Source: Oscillospiraceae bacterium (GTDB lineage: Bacteria; Bacillota; Clostridia; Oscillospirales; Ruminococcaceae). From it: a stretch of 64,000 nt of DNA. Positions 62,739 to 64,000 of this stretch are shown piece after piece. Within the stretch, counting starts at the first letter, position 1; the number at the start of each line of letters is the position of its first letter. The DNA is taken from assembly GCA_017547525.1 (NCBI GenBank), contig JAFYPL010000025.1:1-64000 (forward strand), written 5' to 3'. A program made the position numbers and the translations under genes. Below the pieces are notes generated by a model, which saw only the letters and a list, made by a program, of their open reading frames with translations, was not told the origin of the DNA and did not search any database.

Positions 62739-64000
62739 CTATCTGTAGTACGAGCCACTGGTGTATTCCACACCTGCTTCATATACGCCAAAAGGCTCGT
62801 TCATTCTGTTGTTTTCCAGTTTTATTGCTGTTTTATCAACATTTTTCAGCATTATATTTCTTGAGATTATTTTGGGAGTCTGATTTGTAGACCATGTAAA
62901 CCCTGACCAGCTGATTTCAGACCATTTAAAATATCTCACCTGTGTGTTGTCTTCAAACAGTTTCTGCCATATACCTTTCACCTGCGCCCACACTTCCACA
63001 CCGGTTCTTACTCCGGGTGCACATGTAGCCCATATTCTGTGCACAGTTTTGTTTTTCAGTTGCATATCGGCATCAAATTCCCCACTCTGCCACACAGCAT
63101 GTATAGGCTCTCCGGCGTCGTTATAGCTGGCCGGTTCATCATAATCGGTATAAAATCTGCCTATTCTGCCATTGTATGTAGCAAAACACAGTACACTCTC
63201 CTGTACAAACAGCAACCTGATACTGTCCGGTACCTGCCAGTGAAAACACTCATACTGATAATGTGAATACTCCTTATCTTCCTCATGACTTTTTTGCAGA
63301 GTATCCATAAGGAAAATATTCCTGCCGCTGGCCAGCACATAGAAATCTTTATATGATACTGCTGTTACATCTTCCAGATTTCCAGCCGTCAGCAATGGGT
63401 TTATATAATAGCTTCTCAGCTGGGTAAAATGTCTGTCATCAGCTTCTCTTTCCGTTATGGCATATATGCCCTCTGCGGTTACAAACAAAGCATCATTTGC
63501 CATATTCACAAAACCATTACGACTTACCGTTCCCGGCCCCTCCAGCATATTTACTGCAGGGTATCTGATTTCGGTACCATTTTTCTGGATGCCTCTCACG
63601 ATAATATTCAGGTTTCTTTCCCGGTTATGTCGATGAACAAACAGTTTATCGCCTTTTACACTGTAGCCTTTTACATCACAGTATCCTCCACCGGAATCTT
63701 CTGTATTTTCCACACCGAAAAACAGCGGGTTACCTGGCTGTGAAAACCACTCTCTGCCCGGATGGTCCGGATTGCCGGATATAAAAAGTGTGTCCGGTTT
63801 GCCACCGATGCCGAACATAGCCATTACCTTACATTTATCCAGCACCTCACTGTCATAACCTTCATCTTTTCCGTAAGTAATAAGTACATTGTTTTCTGTT
63901 TCGTTCTCAGGTTTTGCCGGTGCAGTCGGGAATGTAACTGTACCTCTTACTGCATCTACTGTTACACCATTACCATGTGTATATTCCACATATGTACCTT
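62739..64000 (-). CDS. phage structural protein, partial (possible P22-type stabilisation protein)
   Basis: At least 416 aa; the reading frame continues past the right edge (a GTG at 63989 is not a needed start). Beta-rich with repeated short units such as FGIGGKPDTLFISGNPDHP, GDKLFVHRHN and YAITEREADDR, which look like propeller blades. The overall look suggests a P22 tail-accessory or stabilisation (PF11134-like) protein, but this is uncertain. Directly upstream of the tail fibre gene. Confidence 0.55.
   Translation of the reverse strand, partial: GTYVEYTHGNGVTVDAVRGTVTFPTAPAKPENETENNVLITYGKDEGYDSEVLDKCKVMAMFGIGGKPDTLFISGNPDHPGREWFSQPGNPLFFGVENTEDSGGGYCDVKGYSVKGDKLFVHRHNRERNLNIIVRGIQKNGTEIRYPAVNMLEGPGTVSRNGFVNMANDALFVTAEGIYAITEREADDRHFTQLRSYYINPLLTAGNLEDVTAVSYKDFYVLASGRNIFLMDTLQKSHEEDKEYSHYQYECFHWQVPDSIRLLFVQESVLCFATYNGRIGRFYTDYDEPASYNDAGEPIHAVWQSGEFDADMQLKNKTVHRIWATCAPGVRTGVEVWAQVKGIWQKLFEDNTQVRYFKWSEISWSGFTWSTNQTPKIISRNIMLKNVDKTAIKLENNRMNEPFGVYEAGVEYTSGSYYR

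Noticed and set aside
1..64000. CRISPR arrays, tRNA or rRNA genes, insertion sequences
   Set aside because: No regularly spaced repeat array, no cloverleaf or rRNA segment and no transposase-like protein was seen on either strand.

Overview
The window reads as chromosome from an anaerobic, low-to-mid GC Gram-positive bacterium (Bacillota, most likely class Clostridia). The clues are a Cys-specific T-box leader on cysS, a Rex redox repressor, the recA-recX-rimO-pgsA neighbourhood, a TepA-type ClpP protein beside ftsK/spoIIIE, consensus sigma-A promoters (TTGACA-17-TATAAT), strong AGGAGG-type ribosome binding sites and no lipopolysaccharide genes. A genus cannot be named from the sequence alone. 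Codon choice favours CTG for Leu and avoids TTA/CTA, which leaves long meaningless open frames antisense to real genes.

Layout. 1-5.9 kb: a cut-off small membrane gene, a PflA-like radical SAM gene, exoA, an unknown small gene, a CPBP protease, a GNAT gene and cysS with its T-box. 6-15.8 kb, all on the minus strand: FG-GAP-like lipoprotein, response regulator, sensor kinase and a DUF1385-PrmC fusion, then recA-recX-rimO-pgsA; a ZIP metal transporter lies upstream. 15.9-19.9 kb: M20 peptidase, two nitroreductases, a lipoprotein and a short peptide deformylase. 20-25.1 kb: complete branched-chain amino-acid ABC operon (livJHMGF order of transcription) preceded by a strongly expressed small Cys-containing membrane protein. 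25.5-28 kb: an anchored protein of unknown role and the GGGtGRT/NifU-like gene pair. 28.3-32.7 kb: secA and a slipin/NfeD pair. 33-35.5 kb: NMT1/SsuA-type ABC importer. 35.7-39.2 kb: patatin phospholipase, Mbeg1-like hydrolase and RodA/FtsW. 39.3-42.8 kb: tsaE-tsaB-rpiB-upp, then a zinc-ribbon membrane protein and two GNATs. 42.8-46.5 kb: ogt, a self-regulated padR-DUF2812 pair, D-cysteine desulfhydrase and a lipid kinase. 46.6-53.6 kb: ComEC-like MBL lipoprotein, YgiQ, FtsK, UppP and TepA. 53.7-58.1 kb: rex-tdk, an orphan ABC ATPase, a UMF1-family MFS carrier and a zinc-dependent phospholipase C homologue. 58.1-64 kb: phage genes, on the minus strand and running off the right edge (tail proteins, XkdX, M23 endolysin, holin, portal).

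Functionally most of the window is housekeeping: translation and tRNA modification (cysS, rimO, prmC, tsaE/tsaB, def), DNA repair (recA, recX, exoA, ogt), envelope growth (pgsA, uppP, rodA, ftsK, secA), nutrient import (liv, ZIP, NMT1-type) and redox/sulfur metabolism (rex, nitroreductases, D-cysteine desulfhydrase, Fe-S-like pair). I did not find a clear new defence or biosynthetic system. The least explained items are the small Cys-containing membrane protein at 24.8-25.1 kb, the GGGtGRT pair, the DUF1385-PrmC fusion, the tandem operators upstream of padR, the 15-bp inverted repeat between dcyD and the lipid kinase, and the unusual order of the phage genes, with portal last next to host DNA.
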